Below are positions 36,600 through 46,015 of a stretch of 64,000 nt of DNA, one piece after another. The translations under genes were made by a program, and so were the position numbers. Each line of letters starts with the position of its first letter. The first letter of the stretch is position 1. Location: NCBI GenBank assembly GCA_964613055.1, contig CAZTGD010000005.1, positions 12,843 through 76,842 on the forward strand, given 5' to 3'. The notes beneath the pieces were generated by a model. That model searched no databases, was not told the DNA's origin, and saw nothing but the letters and a program-made list of their open reading frames with translations. Source of the stretch: JAXGMQ01 sp964613055 (lineage in GTDB: Bacteria > Caldisericota > Caldisericia > JAAYUI01).

Positions 36600-37736
36600 C
36601 CTTTTACTTGGGAAGCAAGAAATAATGTTTATGGAGATTCATGGGGTTTCCCATGGCAATATCCTGGATCACCAGACGAAGATCCTTGGGGATTGTGGCC
36701 AGAAGGTTGTGAGTCAATCTGTCCTTACCAAAAAGGAATGAGACACAGAGTAGGTTCTGGTGGTTGTGGTTGTACTGTGGGTGCATGTGAAAGCAACTGG
36801 GGTTATGATGGTATGGAGTTAATTTATGGGTCATACGGTGATTATCGACATAATCATAAGACTCTTGAAAGATGGAAGGATGAATTAGAGGATGAAAAGC
36901 TACTTGTTACTGAAGCACATCCCCCAGATTTCACGTGGACAACTGACGGTCCGCCGGATTTAGTTGGTAGGGATTGTCTACACCCATTTGTTGTTGGTGC
37001 GTCTAATGTTCTCCGCTGGTGGATGGGTCCTTACAATAGATACTATGGCAAAAATGTTACATATATTAGAGCAAGAGAATTTAATGCATACAAAAATGAT
37101 TATAATGAATCAGGTTCAGGGTTAATTCATCCTCTTGGGTATTTCCTTAAAACAGGCAAGACTGTTGCCTCTGGTAGAGGAAGTTTTGCTACATTCTGGC
37201 TTTCTACAACATGTGATCGGGAGTATCCAGGTGAAACAAGTTATTATGGAGGGGGTCTTCATCGAAAGTGCCAAGATAATTGGTATTGCGGTGATCACCT
37301 TACATCAATTGGTCCTGGTGATATTATTGCTTGGAAAAAGGGTTGTTGTGATTACCAATATCGAAAAACTGAAGATGATGTAAGAATTCGTATTCTTGCA
37401 AAATCTGCATTTTCTTTTGGATATCCAATAAAAGCAAAACTCTACATCAATAACGAAGATCTCCCTGAAGAACAATTACTGAAAGAATATGGGTCTTTTA
37501 GCTCCTGGGATCTAAGTACTGAGTGCCCTGAAGCCGGCGATCCATGTAGCACCAACAATACAGAAAATATAAAAATAAATGATAGTGACGAGGTTTGGTA
37601 TTATATTGATGAAGATTTTGATGAAGATGATCTCGGGGATCCACCTTGGTACATCAGATTAGAGGTTGAATTCTACGTGCCAGGCATGCATCCAAATGAG
37701 AAGGTGTTTACATCGCCAGTATATTCAAAATATTAA
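36600..37736 (+). pseudogene. Same-frame continuation of the PHP-domain lipoprotein after TAA
   Basis: The codons directly after the TAA read PFTWEARNNVYGDSWGFPWQ and continue open for 378 codons with many cysteines and aromatics. GLIHPLGYFLKTGKTVASGRG, SFATFWLSTTC and a beta-rich C-terminus (VRIRILAKSAFSFGYPIKAK) complete the metallo-hydrolase region. There is no ribosome binding site or strong start after the stop, so this is the 3' end of the 32037 gene, not a new one. Confidence 0.65.
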
Positions 37737-37751
37737 AATCATAAGAGTTTA

Positions 37752-37804
37752 AAGCCAGTAGTGCTGAATACACTAAGCTAAAGGTGCAAAAGTGCTACTG
37801 GCTT
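37752..37804. repeat. Inverted repeat, ten-base arms
   Basis: AAGCCAGTAG (37752-37761) and CTACTGGCTT (37795-37804) pair perfectly around 33 bases, 15 bases after the end of the PHP gene. Possibly a transcript-end structure, without a T run. It lies between convergent genes. Confidence 0.5.
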
Positions 37805-37929
37805 CTAAATGCCAATAGAGTTCAAAATTGCACCTGCAGAAAAAAGGTGATATGAGGTAAATATACCCCACCCCTACCGTATAAAAAAATACACCTATCA
37901 AAAATATATCAAGCTCTAAGTTTTCTATT

Positions 37930-38508
37930 CTAGATTATGCTACTCTCATTGATCACAAACCACCGGGCAAATTTAGCAAGAGCCTCACCTCGATGTGAGA
38001 TTCTATTCTTTTCTTCCTTGCTGATCTGAGCTGTGGTGTGTTCGCCGTCAAACAGAAAGATAGGATCATAACCAAAACCATTCTCACCTACAGGCTCAAA
38101 CCCAATCGAACCCTCCATCGACCCAACAAACAACCTTTGACCTCCTTGCCATGTAAAGCACAGTGCGCAGACAAACCTTGCTGACCTGTCTGTAACGCCA
38201 TTCATCTCGTCCAACACCTTGAGATAAGCCTGTACCGGATCATCAGCATATCTGGAGGAGTATATACCAGGTCTACCACTCAAGGCATCAACCACCAGTC
38301 CAGAATCCTCAGCCATCGTGGGTATACCACACTGCTCAAACACTCCCTCAGACTTGATTATCGCATTCTCTTCGAATGTGGTGCCTGTTTCATCTGGCAT
38401 AGTCATGGGCATGTTTTTCGGTGTTAGGATATCGACATAATCAGGAAGCAAAGCCCTTACTTCATTGACCTTTCCCTTGTTACTCGTGGCAAACATCAGC
38501 TTTCTCAT
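37930..38508 (-). CDS. rdgB: XTP/dITP diphosphatase (Ham1/RdgB)
   Basis: A 192-residue house-cleaning enzyme that hydrolyses non-canonical purine nucleotides (XTP, dITP) to monophosphates. Motifs: MFATSNKGKVNEVRALL at the N-terminus, MAEDSGLVVDALSGRPG with the catalytic acid, NGFGYDPIF and KNRISHRGEAL. Length is typical. ATG 38508 is chosen because the family starts just before the ATSNKGK motif; an upstream ATG would add 14 residues unlike the family. No Shine-Dalgarno is seen. It is the only minus-strand gene in this section. Confidence 0.95.
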   Translation of the reverse strand: MRKLMFATSNKGKVNEVRALLPDYVDILTPKNMPMTMPDETGTTFEENAIIKSEGVFEQCGIPTMAEDSGLVVDALSGRPGIYSSRYADDPVQAYLKVLDEMNGVTDRSARFVCALCFTWQGGQRLFVGSMEGSIGFEPVGENGFGYDPIFLFDGEHTTAQISKEEKNRISHRGEALAKFARWFVINESSII

Positions 38509-38549
38509 TACAATAAAAAATAGCACAATCCGAATCATCTTTAAGGGCA

Positions 38550-38578
38550 TTACAATGAAAGCGTTTTTATCGTATAAT
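38550..38578 (+). promoter_or_regulatory. Promoter of the esterase-GH114 gene
   Basis: TTACAA (38550-38555), 17 bases, TATAAT (38573-38578); transcription would start near 38585 and include AACAGGAGG. Confidence 0.6.
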
Positions 38579-38598
38579 AGTTTAAACAGGAGGATCGA

Positions 38599-41184
38599 AT
38601 GAAATCGATAATTACGTTTGGACTTGTATTAGTTCTTGTGATTGGTTTGACAACAGTGATGCTGGTGGATTCAAAGACTATATATTCTGTTGGGATAAAC
38701 AAAGATTCAATCATACATGATGGACTTAGCAGAACATTTCATCTCTATCTTCCTAAAAACTATGACGGAAAAACCACACTACCCCTAGTATTTGTTCTTC
38801 ATGGCGGGGGTGGAAATGCTGACCACATAGAAGAGGCAACAGGATTCTCGAAGTTGGCAGAAAAGGAAGGATTCATATGTGTTTATCCGAATGGGACTAG
38901 TAGGTTAGGTGACAGGTTGTTGACGTGGAACGCAGGAGGTGACTGCTGTGGATATGCACTTGATCATAACATTGATGATGTTGGCTTTATAAGCACTTTG
39001 ATTGATCATTTGACAGAACACCTTGCCATAGATGAAAGACGAATATACTCGTGTGGTTTTAGTAATGGTGCGTTTATGAGCTACCGTGTTGCTTGTGAGA
39101 TTCCTCATAAACTCGCTGGGGTTGGAATTGTTGCGGGTGCACTTAACTGTAATTGTGAACCTAGTGAACCTATTTCGATAATCCACATCCACGGTAAGGA
39201 TGAAAAGCATGTTCCGTATGGAGGTGGAATTGGAGAGAAGGCTGGAGTAGAAAGAGTAGACAAGTCAGTGTTCTTTGCACGGGATTTCTGGATAGAATGC
39301 AATGGATGCAGTCGAACACCCGACACGCATACGATTAACGAGGTTGCCATTGACAGTTTCGGAGGTGGCAGGTTGGGGGCAGATTTCAAACTCATCAGCA
39401 TTAAGGGATTCGGGCATGCCTGGCCGGGTGGTAACTACATACCGGCAACGGGTGTAGATCCAACATGCTCGATCAATGCAACTGAGGAGCTGTGGCATTT
39501 CTTTGAAGCCCATCCCAAGCTAACAAACCCTTTAGAGGAGATTGCTAACTGGGCCTACCAGATAGACGACCTTTCCGATGAGAAACTGGATAGGTTGGCT
39601 GAATCTTCCTATGATCTGCTTGTTGTTGATAGGAATGGTAGTTTAAAGGGGGAAGAAAATAACAATGACGTTGATGATGTGTCAAAACTGAGAAAAGGTA
39701 GAGATGATCGAATCATAATCGCATATATAGATGTAGGTCAGGCGGAAAGTTACAGAAAATATTGGCAGGATGACTGGGATATAGGCAACCCAGAATGGAT
39801 TGTTGGTGCTGATCCTGATGGTTGGGATGATAACTACTGTGTGAAGTTCTGGGATAACCAGTGGAAGAATATCATGTTGGCACAATTTGATGAGTTGCTA
39901 AAGGCCGGGTATGATGGAGCATATCTGGATTGGCTGGAGGTGTATGACTATGAGCTACTGATCAGTATTGCCGAGGATGAAGGTGTAAATCTGGAGGATG
40001 AAATCACTGAGTTTGTAAGGATTTTAGCGAGTCATTGCAGGAAGCACAATCCAGGTTTCCTGCTCATTGCCCAGAACGCTTCCGAGATGGGCAGAATCCC
40101 CAGTTATAGAAACCTTTTCGATGGTATTGCTCAGGAGGCAATATGGTTGGATGGAGGTGGTGATCCGGAGACATCTGATGCTATAGCGGACATGTCAGTT
40201 GATGCTCAGTGGACATCAGAACTCATCAAGGATTTGAGAGTGTGGCAATATTTTGGATTGCCAGTTTTCAACTGCGAATATGCGGTTGACAAGTCGAATG
40301 AAGCCTACAGGTTGGGCAAGAGTCACGGATTTATCACTTACTGTACAACCAGATCGCTTGATGAATTGAGTACGACTCCCCCAGATTTCAAAGATTATTT
40401 CAGGGCTGTGAATATAAATCATGAAGGTGAGTTGAGACCATACTATCTGTATGCTCCCTCTGGAGAAGGTGAAATAATGCCTTTGGTGCTGATGCTTCAT
40501 GGTGGAGGAGGAAGAGCTCTGAATGTCATACAAAGCTCTGGATTCCTTGACTTATACAGGCAAGAGGAATTTGCGATTGCCTTTCCAAACGGAGGACTGA
40601 ACTCATATTTGGGTGAGAGAGATATGAGAACTTGGCACTGTGGTGATTGTTTCAGTGAGGTTCATGGTGACGACAGAGACATTGAGTATATTGCCAAGGT
40701 AATCGACAGTATAAGCGAGAGGTTATCTATCGACCCTGACCATGTATATGTGTGTGGTCATTCAATGGGTGGGATGATGAGTCATCGTCTGGCTTGCCAG
40801 TTATCAGACAGACTAACCGGTGTCGCATCAGTTGCGGGTCCCCTTGTAAACAGTGAGTGTTTACCCTTCGAACCCATTCCAATACTCCACATACATGGGA
40901 CAGATGATCTAACCGTTCCCTTTAATGGTGGTGAAAATCTAAGGGGTACCTGTCACTACCCAGATGTGAGTGCCATGATAGATGATATTGCAGTCAGGAA
41001 TCACAATTATTCTGATCCGATTGAAAGAATTTTAAGCGAGAACGTCACTTCATTTTTCTGGGATGGATTTTACCCAGTTGAGTTGGTCGTTGTTGATGAT
41101 CACGATCATACCTGGCCAAACAAACAGGACCATGGATTTTCAGCGTCAGAGTATATCTGGTGCTTCTTCAGTGGGATAAATTAG
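38599..41184 (+). CDS. Secreted esterase / GH114-like / esterase three-domain fusion
   Basis: 861 residues after a signal peptide or anchor. Residues 45-300 are a PHB-depolymerase/LpqC-type alpha/beta hydrolase (FVLHGGGGNADH, nucleophile in GFSNGA, histidine in GFGHAWPGG). Residues 345-600 resemble the TM1410/GH114 TIM barrel of endo-alpha-1,4-polygalactosaminidases (IIAYIDVGQAESYRKYW, YDGAYLDWLEVYD, GFLLIAQNASEM). Residues 615-861 are a second esterase (LMLHGGGGRA, GHSMGGMMSH, DHDHTWP). It plausibly deacylates and cuts an acetylated amino-sugar polymer, but the substrate is inferred. AGGAGGATCGA precedes the ATG. Confidence 0.85.
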   Translation: MKSIITFGLVLVLVIGLTTVMLVDSKTIYSVGINKDSIIHDGLSRTFHLYLPKNYDGKTTLPLVFVLHGGGGNADHIEEATGFSKLAEKEGFICVYPNGTSRLGDRLLTWNAGGDCCGYALDHNIDDVGFISTLIDHLTEHLAIDERRIYSCGFSNGAFMSYRVACEIPHKLAGVGIVAGALNCNCEPSEPISIIHIHGKDEKHVPYGGGIGEKAGVERVDKSVFFARDFWIECNGCSRTPDTHTINEVAIDSFGGGRLGADFKLISIKGFGHAWPGGNYIPATGVDPTCSINATEELWHFFEAHPKLTNPLEEIANWAYQIDDLSDEKLDRLAESSYDLLVVDRNGSLKGEENNNDVDDVSKLRKGRDDRIIIAYIDVGQAESYRKYWQDDWDIGNPEWIVGADPDGWDDNYCVKFWDNQWKNIMLAQFDELLKAGYDGAYLDWLEVYDYELLISIAEDEGVNLEDEITEFVRILASHCRKHNPGFLLIAQNASEMGRIPSYRNLFDGIAQEAIWLDGGGDPETSDAIADMSVDAQWTSELIKDLRVWQYFGLPVFNCEYAVDKSNEAYRLGKSHGFITYCTTRSLDELSTTPPDFKDYFRAVNINHEGELRPYYLYAPSGEGEIMPLVLMLHGGGGRALNVIQSSGFLDLYRQEEFAIAFPNGGLNSYLGERDMRTWHCGDCFSEVHGDDRDIEYIAKVIDSISERLSIDPDHVYVCGHSMGGMMSHRLACQLSDRLTGVASVAGPLVNSECLPFEPIPILHIHGTDDLTVPFNGGENLRGTCHYPDVSAMIDDIAVRNHNYSDPIERILSENVTSFFWDGFYPVELVVVDDHDHTWPNKQDHGFSASEYIWCFFSGIN

Positions 41185-41213
41185 ACATGTGATAATGTTT
41201 TTCATTGTATTCG

Positions 41214-41232
41214 TACAGATGTTACATCTGTA
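41214..41232. repeat. Small hairpin after the esterase fusion gene
   Basis: TACAGATG-TTA-CATCTGTA is a perfect eight-base hairpin 30 bases after the stop codon; a second small stem follows. No T run, so its role as a terminator is uncertain. Confidence 0.4.
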
Positions 41233-41345
41233 TCCATTCATTGGATACTGTGATTATGAATATTTGTGCCGATTGTCTGGCGGGTAGAATAAAAGACAGC
41301 TAACTCGATAGAACAATAATCACCAGATTTAATATTCCAAAGCAA

Positions 41346-41373
41346 TTGACTATACAAGATAATCCTTTACAAT
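41346..41373 (+). promoter_or_regulatory. Promoter of the Ig-repeat protein gene
   Basis: TTGACT (41346-41351), 16 bases, TACAAT (41368-41373). Transcription near 41380 leaves a leader just long enough for TGGAGG. Confidence 0.55.
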
Positions 41374-41395
41374 AAACGCACAAATGGAGGTTGAT

Positions 41396-43699
41396 ATGAG
41401 ACGTATATCGACAATAGTGCTGGTTTTACTCATTCTACTGAGTGTGCAACCCATGGTTTCTGCTGACACACCAACTGTTTCTGTTATCATGGAGGAGCCT
41501 TCCACCTCCCCAACAGTCCCCGCAGGAGAGAAGGTTACGGGGATTGTAAAGTTCTTTGTGTCAGGCGAAGGAAAAACCTCCATCTCTGGCAGGTTCATGG
41601 TTGATGGTGTGCCTGGACCTAGCTATTACCGAACAATAACAGCTCCGATTGACAGCCAGTATCTTGTATTCGAAACGGATCTGCCAACCTACTACACCGG
41701 TGAACACGAGGTCTACTTTGAGGTATTGTACCCGAACGTCACCAAAACGCGCACCGCCAGGTATACTGTTACCGCTCGTGAGGTCAAGAGGATCAGTATC
41801 AAATCCCCGAAGGATGGTATGAGTGTTGAGTCTGGAGAAATGCTAACCGCTAACGCTGAGGTGAAACTGACTGGGTTCGGAAGCAAGGTGGTTGATGGGT
41901 ACTGGTTGATTGATGGTGAACGTCACGAGTTCAGCGAAACGGCATTTGTTGCCGGCGATGCCTATATAAAACTGAGTCAAAGCCTTCCAACAAATATTCC
42001 CGGTAGCCACACTTATAAACTGGTTCTCAAGTCTCCCTACACCGAGGAATCAAAGGAGCTGAGTTACACTGTAGAGGGAACAGAAGGCACGGTAGTCAAG
42101 ATAGATCCGATTATTGAAGGCACAACAATTCACCTGGACAGCCCCCTCTCGATTGTACTTAGAATCACAATAGCAAAGGATGGAGTAACACCGTTGCTTG
42201 GGCATCTCTTTGTTGATGGAGAGCTGTATCATACTCTCAATGAGACTATAACTCAATCTGGTGTTTACAGTTATACATTGACAGTACCAACTTCAGGCCT
42301 TGGAGAACACAGCGTTTACTTCAGGTTGACCAGCCCAGTGACTGCCGCTTCAAATATCATCACATATCGCGTTGTCGGGACATCGTGGGTATGGCCAAGA
42401 CTCATATACCCCGCCGATGGCACAACTGTCAAACAGGGAGATCCCCTCATTGCACAGCTCGGATTACATGTAGGTGGAGTTGGAACCGTAAAAATTGTCG
42501 GTCAATGGTTGATTGATGACAACCCGTATTCCGATGTGGAGCAGTTACTGTCAGCGAGTAGTTCGACCGTGATATATGAATCTCTTAACCTGCCCACCGA
42601 CTCGCCTGGATGGCACAGGCTCAAGTTCAGACAGACCTGGCCTCAGTGGGAAGAGACCAGAGAGATATGGTACCGTGTATGGGGTAGAGAACAGCCTCCA
42701 AGTTTTATAGACATAACCGCCATCCCTCAACCCCCTTATCCACAACAGGAAACGTTCCAATTGCATATAAGGGCAAACGATGACAGGGGTATCAGCCAGG
42801 TCAAAGTGCAGTTGGACAGTCAGCTGATGTACACAGCCGACATGGGTGGACTGCAGGTTATCGATTATGTCACTCCAGCCATTGGCCCATTGACAGCAGG
42901 TGACCACTGGTGGAGAGTACTTCTCGCTGATCTTGACGGACTCGAAACTGACTATATCGGTCGCTTCACAGTTACCTCAGGTGACGGTTCGCTCATCGGT
43001 TCAGTCATTGAGAAGGGGACCAATATGCCCATTGAAGGTGCGGTTGTATCCTGTGCCGGTCATACGGCATTGACTGACGAGTACGGTAAATACACGATTA
43101 CGGAACTGGGTGTTGGAGAGCAGGTTGTGAGTGCTACTCACTCTGGGTTTGGATCTGCTGAGGCAAGGGTGACTATCTTCTCTGGAATGACCACCACAGC
43201 ACCGGTATTAGAGTTGTCAGAGGCAGGACCTCAACCAGCTGTTTATCTCATTGAGACATATCCCCCGAACCCTATCCCAGGTCAGCCCTTTCTGATAAGT
43301 GTATATGTGAGGAACGATGGTGATCAGGCTGGACTCTCAGAAGTGGTTGTCTCAAGCCCTGACAACGCAAACCTTGAGATTGACCCCGACACCGGAGCGC
43401 AGTATCCCAGTTTCTCACACGTATACAACATTGGCTCGTTTCTTGAGCACAGAGATGGTCAGCAGATAAGGGCGATTCATCAGTGTGCGGTAGTCAAGTG
43501 GAACGTTTGGGGCAGGGGTACGACAAGAAAGGTATTGCTGAAAGCAACTGCACCCAGTGAAGGTAAGTATCAGTTCTGGGTACGAGCAACCATGAACATT
43601 GATGATCGCCAAAACCGAGTTAACTCACCCCGAACATCGACGATACTCGATCAGACTGGATGGTCCTGCAAGATAGTTGAGATTGAAACAAAACAGTAA
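41396..43699 (+). CDS. Secreted Ig-like repeat protein with carboxypeptidase-regulatory-like domain
   Basis: 767 residues. Signal peptide ending MVSADTP, then four tandem beta-sandwich repeats of about 100 residues, each with a W/F-M-V/I-D-G core (GRFMVDGVPG, GYWLIDGERH, GHLFVDGELY, GQWLIDDNPY). A related domain without the motif follows. Near residue 535 a carboxypeptidase-regulatory-like domain appears (IEKGTNMPIEGAVVSC, TDEYGKYTITEL), then a CARDB-like domain (PGQPFLISVYVRNDGDQAG). No catalytic site; a structural or adhesive surface protein is likely. TGGAGG before ATG 41396 decides the start. The next gene begins 14 bases later but has its own promoter. Confidence 0.8.
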   Translation: MRRISTIVLVLLILLSVQPMVSADTPTVSVIMEEPSTSPTVPAGEKVTGIVKFFVSGEGKTSISGRFMVDGVPGPSYYRTITAPIDSQYLVFETDLPTYYTGEHEVYFEVLYPNVTKTRTARYTVTAREVKRISIKSPKDGMSVESGEMLTANAEVKLTGFGSKVVDGYWLIDGERHEFSETAFVAGDAYIKLSQSLPTNIPGSHTYKLVLKSPYTEESKELSYTVEGTEGTVVKIDPIIEGTTIHLDSPLSIVLRITIAKDGVTPLLGHLFVDGELYHTLNETITQSGVYSYTLTVPTSGLGEHSVYFRLTSPVTAASNIITYRVVGTSWVWPRLIYPADGTTVKQGDPLIAQLGLHVGGVGTVKIVGQWLIDDNPYSDVEQLLSASSSTVIYESLNLPTDSPGWHRLKFRQTWPQWEETREIWYRVWGREQPPSFIDITAIPQPPYPQQETFQLHIRANDDRGISQVKVQLDSQLMYTADMGGLQVIDYVTPAIGPLTAGDHWWRVLLADLDGLETDYIGRFTVTSGDGSLIGSVIEKGTNMPIEGAVVSCAGHTALTDEYGKYTITELGVGEQVVSATHSGFGSAEARVTIFSGMTTTAPVLELSEAGPQPAVYLIETYPPNPIPGQPFLISVYVRNDGDQAGLSEVVVSSPDNANLEIDPDTGAQYPSFSHVYNIGSFLEHRDGQQIRAIHQCAVVKWNVWGRGTTRKVLLKATAPSEGKYQFWVRATMNIDDRQNRVNSPRTSTILDQTGWSCKIVEIETKQ

Positions 43700-43705
43700 T
43701 ATAAT
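43677..43705 (+). promoter_or_regulatory. Promoter predicting a leaderless mRNA (43714 gene)
   Basis: TTGAGA (43677-43682), 17 bases, TATAAT (43700-43705). The -10 box ends eight bases before ATG 43714, so transcription would begin at or within two bases of the start codon. No Shine-Dalgarno is present. Confidence 0.6.
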
Positions 43706-43713
43706 ATGTTTCA

Positions 43714-45915
43714 ATGGTTTTGAATAGAACGTTTCTTTCTATTGCTTTGGTTATCGCCTTAGTTGTAGTACCAGTCAAAGGTGGGTCTATCGATGCAGAG
43801 AATCGACACGGTGACCCGGGCAATGCAGGTCGGGCAAACTTCATAGGCACAAATCCAATGACAATGCACTGGTCTGTTCCAATCAAACCAACTGCAAGGG
43901 GAAGGCTGTCTGCATCCAATGATAAACAGGCGATTGTCATCAGCGATCATCAATCGGTCATGTGCGTTGATACTGAAACCGGAGACAATATCTGGGACAG
44001 TCATCTGACTACGCCAAGGTACATTGCTGACTCACCAACCATAACCGATAATCTCGGCATAGTGACCTGTAATGGTGGATATGTAATAGCTTATGATTTG
44101 AAGAGAGGATGTGAGTTCTTCCGGTTGGGAACAGGGTGGGCGCTCATGTCCAGCCCTAAGTGCTCTGAGAATTTCATACTGGCTATTGGTGCTAATGAGG
44201 AATTAACAAGTGCTGAAATAATGGCTGTAAATCCTGATACGGGTCGAATCAGCTGGAGGAAGTGGTGTCAGCCAAAGCTTCATTCACCAACGCTTGGTCC
44301 TGGATATGTTGTAATCCCATCACAGTCAAACGGACAGTTTCAGGTCCTAAACGAGAGTGATGGTTCTGTTTTATGGCAGAGCACCGTTGATGGTGAGATT
44401 AACCACACTTCAACGAGATTCGGTTTGGTGGCTGTCGAAACCAAGAATTCTCTTACAATCTTTGATTACAAGACAGGCGATAAGAGGTGGTCGTGGATAA
44501 GTGGAGATGAAACTCCAATCACATGGCCAGCAACTATCTCTGATGACACCATATTTGTATGTACAGATGAGGGTAAAAAACTGTATGCGATTGACGTGGA
44601 GACCGGAGAGACAAGCTGGCAAAAAAAACTGGAGTCGAGTACCAAACAACCCATTGTGGGAAGGGATTATCTCATTCTCACTTTAGAAAGAGCCGTTTCC
44701 ATAAGAAGCGAATCTGATGGCAACGAGATATGGGGAATAGATACGGTTGGCTCAACAGTTGGAAACGCTTTGGCGGTCAGCGACAATATGATGATAGCGA
44801 CATCTCTTTCAAAGATAATCTCTATGAAGACGGCAGGCTACGAAATATCGAGTGATATCGAAAGCCTGAATCTAGGAGAAGTGACAGCCGATAATCCTCA
44901 TTTATTCAATTCCGACATAACGCTGACCAACCACTCAATATCTGAAACACATCTGATCATAACATCAAACGCTGATTGGCTGAGTGTTGGACCCGAGAGT
45001 TCAGGTTTTGTTGGGGGTGGGCAGATGGATGTATCTGCCTCTGCAGACCTTGAAGGGAAACCAGACGGTGTTTACGAATCAATAATCACTGTAGCATGGG
45101 AGTATGGCGAACTGTCAATACCCGTCACAGCCACAAAGGTTACAGCTATACCAAAGCCACCGCGTCCGGGTTTTATTACGGTTGACAGTTCGAAGCTAAA
45201 TCTCACAAGCGCGCTAAACGTTTTCACAAAACCGACACCGATAACACTCACAAACACCGGTGAGATGACTGTTGGTTACAGTGTGGAGACCAATGTACCC
45301 TGGCTTTTCTTTTCTAGAAACAACGGTACTCTGAAACCTGGTCAAAAACAAACGGTTGGGATAACATGTATAACCCAAAATGCTTCTATGGGCATGAATC
45401 ATGGAGTAGTAAAAGTCTCGAGTGAAAGTGGTCAGTTATCTACCATTTCTGTTGATTTAGAGCGGGTACCGGGGCATGATCTGATAATTATGAAGGTCAC
45501 TGATGGAAAGGATTGGATCGATGTAAACGGTATTCGAATCCGATGTAGACCTTCTCCGGAGATAGTTAATGGTAGTTTATATCTACCTCTGAGGGTAATA
45601 GCAGTTGCGCTGGATGCAGGGCTTGAGAGGTGGGAAGGCAACGAAGACGCTCCGTGCAAAACGGAGTTTAATCAACTCAAGAGGAATGGAATAACGGTCG
45701 GGAATTGTGTTGGTTCAGACATAATATCCATCGATGAAGTTTCTGAATCATCGACCACTATAGAGATCCCATTGCCTTCAAAATATGTAGACAACCATGT
45801 GATGTTACCCGTACAACCGGTTCTTGAAGCGTTTGATGATGAGATGGAAACAAGGAATGACGAAGATTCAATCTTCTTTGAGCTTCGTTTCCCTGAGATT
45901 GTGAAAAAGCCGTAG
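43714..45915 (+). CDS. Exported PQQ-type beta-propeller protein with C-terminal stalk domain
   Basis: 733 residues. Signal peptide (LSIALVIALVVVPVKGG), then a PQQ-like eight-bladed propeller (about 60-370; repeats such as VMCVDTETGDNIWDSH, LYAIDVETGETSWQKK), two beta-sandwich domains (about 385-590) resembling BACON/abnormal-spindle-like domains, and a C-terminal copper-amine-oxidase N-terminal-like domain (LYLPLRVIAVALDAG, HVMLPVQPVLEAFDDE). The plan matches the genes at 54019 and 61474. No redox residues can be assigned, so the propeller is probably a scaffold. Start and promoter suggest leaderless translation. Confidence 0.85.
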   Translation: MVLNRTFLSIALVIALVVVPVKGGSIDAENRHGDPGNAGRANFIGTNPMTMHWSVPIKPTARGRLSASNDKQAIVISDHQSVMCVDTETGDNIWDSHLTTPRYIADSPTITDNLGIVTCNGGYVIAYDLKRGCEFFRLGTGWALMSSPKCSENFILAIGANEELTSAEIMAVNPDTGRISWRKWCQPKLHSPTLGPGYVVIPSQSNGQFQVLNESDGSVLWQSTVDGEINHTSTRFGLVAVETKNSLTIFDYKTGDKRWSWISGDETPITWPATISDDTIFVCTDEGKKLYAIDVETGETSWQKKLESSTKQPIVGRDYLILTLERAVSIRSESDGNEIWGIDTVGSTVGNALAVSDNMMIATSLSKIISMKTAGYEISSDIESLNLGEVTADNPHLFNSDITLTNHSISETHLIITSNADWLSVGPESSGFVGGGQMDVSASADLEGKPDGVYESIITVAWEYGELSIPVTATKVTAIPKPPRPGFITVDSSKLNLTSALNVFTKPTPITLTNTGEMTVGYSVETNVPWLFFSRNNGTLKPGQKQTVGITCITQNASMGMNHGVVKVSSESGQLSTISVDLERVPGHDLIIMKVTDGKDWIDVNGIRIRCRPSPEIVNGSLYLPLRVIAVALDAGLERWEGNEDAPCKTEFNQLKRNGITVGNCVGSDIISIDEVSESSTTIEIPLPSKYVDNHVMLPVQPVLEAFDDEMETRNDEDSIFFELRFPEIVKKP

Positions 45916-45989
45916 ACGCTAAATTGGGGTATCTACACAGTTCAATTGATTATTATGATGTAATAGTAGTGATCCTTCCTTGAAACCGC

Positions 45990-45998
45990 TGATATAAT
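45990..45998 (+). promoter_or_regulatory. Extended -10 promoter of the lipoate-assembly operon
   Basis: TGATATAAT is an extended -10 element (TGnTATAAT). Transcription would start near 46005, giving a leader of about 11 bases before ATG 46016 without a Shine-Dalgarno. Confidence 0.5.
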
Positions 45999-46015
45999 GT
46001 GAGAAAATTTTGCGT

